Position numbers and translations under genes: made by a program. From the NCBI RefSeq assembly GCF_009742725.1, contig NZ_WPHG01000001.1:1338001-1402000 (forward strand): a stretch of DNA of 64,000 nucleotides, read 5' to 3'. Source of the DNA: Nitratireductor arenosus. Lineage in GTDB: Bacteria; Pseudomonadota; Alphaproteobacteria; Rhizobiales; Rhizobiaceae. Below are positions 62,030 to 64,000 of the stretch, in pieces (the stretch's first letter is position 1; every line of letters begins with the position of its first letter). The notes under the pieces were generated by a model. The model was given only the letters and a program-made list of their open reading frames with translations, was not told the origin of the DNA and made no database searches.

Positions 62030-62589
62030 GTTCTTCTTCCAGCGAGGAGCCGGCTTTTAAACGCGAACTGCTGGCCTCACTGCCCAATTTGCGGGCTTTC
62101 GCCGTTTCGCTCATCGGTCGGCATGACCGGGCTGACGATCTCGTGCAGGACACGATAATGAAAGCCTGGGCGAAACAGGACAGCTTCGAGCCCGGCACGA
62201 ATTTGAAGGCTTGGCTGTTCACCATCCTGCGCAACGAATTCTACAGCCAGATGCGCAAACGCGGTCGCGAGGTGCAGGACACCGACGGCGTCTTCACCGA
62301 AAGGCTGTCGACCCATCCGGCCCAATACGGCTCGCTCGACCTCGCCGATTTCCGCAAGGCGCTGGCGGAATTGCCCGACGATCAGCGCGAAGCGATCATC
62401 CTGGTCGGCGCGTCCGGCTTCGCCTATGAGGAAGCAGCCGCGATCTGCGGCTGTGCTGTCGGCACCATCAAGAGCCGTGTCAGCCGGGCTCGCCAGCGCC
62501 TGCAGGAGCTTCTGGCGGTATCCGGCGAGGCCGACTACGGGCCCGATCGCGATTCGGCATCGATCGTCTCGCGCGCATTCGCCGGCTAA
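62026..62589 (+). CDS. ecfG: General stress ECF sigma factor EcfG
   Basis: Extracytoplasmic-function sigma factor of the EcfG group (ECF15), 187 residues. Region 2 spans about 15-80 (LPNLRAFAVSLIGRHDRADDLVQDTIMKAW) and region 4 about 105-165 (LAELPDDQREAIILVGASGF, EEAAAICGCAVGTIKSRVSRARQRL). It directs polymerase to GGAAC-N16/17-CGTT promoters, of which this locus has several. It overlaps nepR at its start, and its TAA overlaps the TAG of the convergent pseudo-receiver gene. Confidence 0.95.
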   Translation: MSSSSSEEPAFKRELLASLPNLRAFAVSLIGRHDRADDLVQDTIMKAWAKQDSFEPGTNLKAWLFTILRNEFYSQMRKRGREVQDTDGVFTERLSTHPAQYGSLDLADFRKALAELPDDQREAIILVGASGFAYEEAAAICGCAVGTIKSRVSRARQRLQELLAVSGEADYGPDRDSASIVSRAFAG

Positions 62590-62996
62590 CAGGGGGTGGG
62601 GCGCCTGGCAGGCAGCATGGCGGTGACGGACCGGGTGATCTGTGCTGAGGGAAAGGGTTTCAGCACGACCGGCCATTCTGCAAAGCCGTCAACGCCGTCG
62701 CGGTCTTCATCAGAGGTGGAGGTAAACACCACCGCGCCGCCGGCTGCGCGCGCGGCAGCCACTAGCCTCTCGGTCATTGCCCGGTCGTCCTGGACCTCGA
62801 TCACGACGATGTCGAAACGTCGCGCAAGCAGCATATCGTGGCCGGTCTCCGGCGTCGCCGTCTCCACGGCGCAGCCGAGTTCCTCGGCCAGGATTTGCGC
62901 CGTATCGAAGGCTATCAGATATTCCGAATCGATCACCAGAATGTTGGTCTTTTGGTCGGGCAAGGCATATGTCCAGTTTGTTTTCGGCCTCACCAC
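62586..62996 (-). CDS. PhyR-like pseudo-receiver protein with Glu at the phospho-site
   Basis: Stand-alone receiver-fold protein of 136 residues. VIDSEYLIAFDTAQILAEEL closely parallels the PhyR receiver's IIEDEPLIAMDIEQIVEEL, so it appears to derive from that lineage. The residue at the phospho-acceptor position is E67 (in FDIVVIEVQDD), not Asp; T92 (VVFTST) and K113 (VVLKPF) are retained. Asp-to-Glu often mimics the phosphorylated state, but it cannot be phosphorylated in the normal way. The start is GTG 62996 or 62993; a TTG at 62963 is also possible. Its stop codon overlaps that of ecfG. Function unknown; a partner or decoy in the stress circuit is conceivable. Confidence 0.75.
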   Translation of the reverse strand: MVRPKTNWTYALPDQKTNILVIDSEYLIAFDTAQILAEELGCAVETATPETGHDMLLARRFDIVVIEVQDDRAMTERLVAAARAAGGAVVFTSTSDEDRDGVDGFAEWPVVLKPFPSAQITRSVTAMLPARRPTPC

Positions 62997-63116
62997 GAAC
63001 GACGGTCAGCCGGTTTTTGACCGTTTCAACTGCCTCCCGCGGCGCGCGATGTCATTTAAAAAAGACACGGTTGCGGGCGATATCGGTAAGGGTGCGTGCG
63101 CAGTCAGCGGGGTTCC

Positions 63117-63875
63117 ATGGCAAAAAACGGCAAGCTGAGTGCCCCGCGGACGAAGTGTTCGGCCTGTCCGCTGCGCAAACGCGAGCATTTTCGCGACTTC
63201 GCGGTGGATGAACTTGACTTTGTGTCTTCCTTCAAGACGGGAGAACTGACGGCCGATGCCGGGGCGACCATCCTGGTCGAAGGAACGCATAGCGCTCATC
63301 TGTTCACCGTTCTCGACGGTTGGGCCTTCCGCTACAAGATCCTCGATGACGGGCGTCGCCAGATCCTGAATTTCATCCTGCCGGGCGATCTCGCCGGACT
63401 TCAGGGCTCGCTGATGGGGGAAATGCAGCATTCCGTCGAGGCGCTGACACCGCTGACCCTGTGCGTATTCGAGCGCGGGCGGCTCGGATCGCTGTTTTCC
63501 GGCTATCCCGACCTCGGGTTCGACCTGACATGGATCGCGGCGCGCGAGGAACGCATCCTGGACGAGCATTTGCTCAGCCTCGGCCGACGCTCCGCTCTGG
63601 AGCGCGCGGCCTACCTGCTCGCCTTCCTCAATCGGCGCGCGCGCTCTGCCGGCCTGTTCGACAACGGGCGCAAGAAGATGCTGCCGGTCTCGCAGCAACA
63701 TTTCGCCGATACGCTTGGCCTGTCGATCGTGCATACCAACAAAACCTTGCGCAAGATCGCGGCGCGCGGGCTTGTGCGCTGGCTCGACCGCGGCTGCGAG
63801 GTTCTGGACGAAGACGGACTGTGCAAGATCGCGGGCTGGACGGATTCCACCTCAGGCAAGCGCCCGTTCATCTGA
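63117..63875 (+). CDS. Crp/Fnr-family transcriptional regulator
   Basis: Regulator of 252 residues. The N-terminus has C14-x2-C17 (TKCSACPLRKREHF); the cyclic-nucleotide-binding fold spans about 30-150 (ILVEGTHSAHLFTVLDGWAFRYKILDDGRRQI, FILPGDLAGL). The C-terminal winged helix has LPVSQQHFADTLGLSIVHTNKTLRKIA with the recognition helix near 205-220. It lacks the four-Cys pattern for an FNR-type Fe-S cluster, and cAMP contacts are not clear, so the signal is unknown. ATG 63117 (MAKNGKLS) is used; GTG-type upstream starts are weaker. Such genes are frequent next to rhizobial phyR loci. Confidence 0.86.
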   Translation: MAKNGKLSAPRTKCSACPLRKREHFRDFAVDELDFVSSFKTGELTADAGATILVEGTHSAHLFTVLDGWAFRYKILDDGRRQILNFILPGDLAGLQGSLMGEMQHSVEALTPLTLCVFERGRLGSLFSGYPDLGFDLTWIAAREERILDEHLLSLGRRSALERAAYLLAFLNRRARSAGLFDNGRKKMLPVSQQHFADTLGLSIVHTNKTLRKIAARGLVRWLDRGCEVLDEDGLCKIAGWTDSTSGKRPFI

Positions 63876-64000
63876 CCACGAAACGGCCTACTGGGCGCTG
63901 GCAAACGAACGGCCCGACGGCGACCGGAAGGTCATCGTCGGGCCGTCGACAATCGTCGTCGGGGGGCTGATAGCCGCGCCGACGGTTCAAAGCGTCGCCG

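Noticed and set aside
63909-63946. 11-bp inverted repeat after the Crp/Fnr gene near the window end
   Set aside because: It has no T-run, and the next gene is not visible, so its role as a terminator cannot be supported. The last 125 bases hold no gene I can support.
1-64000. CRISPR array, prophage, insertion sequence, tRNA or rRNA genes
   Set aside because: I looked for regularly spaced repeats, integrase or transposase motifs and tRNA-like T-loops in the intergenic regions and saw none; gene content is that of a stable chromosome.

Overview
The window looks like ordinary chromosome of a high-GC alphaproteobacterium in the order Hyphomicrobiales (Rhizobiales), probably near Phyllobacteriaceae/Rhizobiaceae. 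The grounds are the gene set and order: a PhyR-NepR-EcfG general stress locus, the block lptC-lptA-lptB-rpoN-hpf-ptsN, a malic enzyme fused to a phosphotransacetylase-like domain, an OlsB-type acyltransferase, an intracellular PHB depolymerase and an Hsp20-DUF1150 pair. The genus is not determined. I see no phage, integrase, transposase, CRISPR array, tRNA or rRNA.

Layout. 1-6.9 kb: PHB depolymerase tail, rpsU, nth, a DUF2244 protein, an Ada-like methyltransferase, ribokinase with a small membrane protein, nucleoside hydrolase, hsp20 and DUF1150. 7-12.2 kb (minus strand): LPS export (lptCAB), sigma-54, hibernation factor and PtsN. 12.4-18.8 kb: sppA, ihfB, a LapA-like protein, an ornithine cyclodeaminase-family protein, a translationally coupled set of two RNA methyltransferases and lspA, then an AcuI-like reductase. 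18.9-24.2 kb: hybrid histidine kinase, OlsB-like acyltransferase, Tat-exported metallo-hydrolase and a membrane-anchored endonuclease/phosphatase-family protein.

24.6-31.9 kb is the most accessory-looking part. An operon of a flavin-dependent (acyl-CoA-dehydrogenase-fold) monooxygenase, an FMN reductase, an alpha/beta hydrolase and a cupin stands opposite a LuxR-type regulator, with a 20-bp inverted repeat between them. It is followed by ytoQ, a Rob-like AraC regulator and an amidase. 31.9-38 kb is a vitamin B12 uptake operon under a cobalamin riboswitch (btuB-btuF-btuC-btuD), with a conserved-looking gene of unknown function fused to its end by a GTGA overlap and a possible leader ORF before btuB. 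38-54 kb is housekeeping: maeB, mutS, a CHASE-PAS-GGDEF-EAL protein, glnD, murJ, a DMT transporter, trpS, a universal stress protein and an nfuA-like gene with a candidate Irr box. 54-57 kb: an L,D-transpeptidase, mmcB, small genes and an arsR/SRPBCC pair.

57.3-63.9 kb is the general stress response locus: phyR, nepR-ecfG, two HWE/HisKA_2-family histidine kinases (one with a periplasmic CHASE domain, one soluble), csbD, a DUF1328 membrane protein, a PhyR-like pseudo-receiver with Glu at the phosphorylation site, and a Crp/Fnr regulator. I found EcfG-type promoters (GGAAC-N16-CGTT) in front of csbD, DUF1328 and phyR, and a one-mismatch version in front of nepR-ecfG, so the locus appears to drive itself. 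No wholly new system is obvious. The best candidates for undescribed biology are the unknown B12-operon gene, the orphan monooxygenase operon and the Glu-substituted pseudo-receiver at the stress locus.
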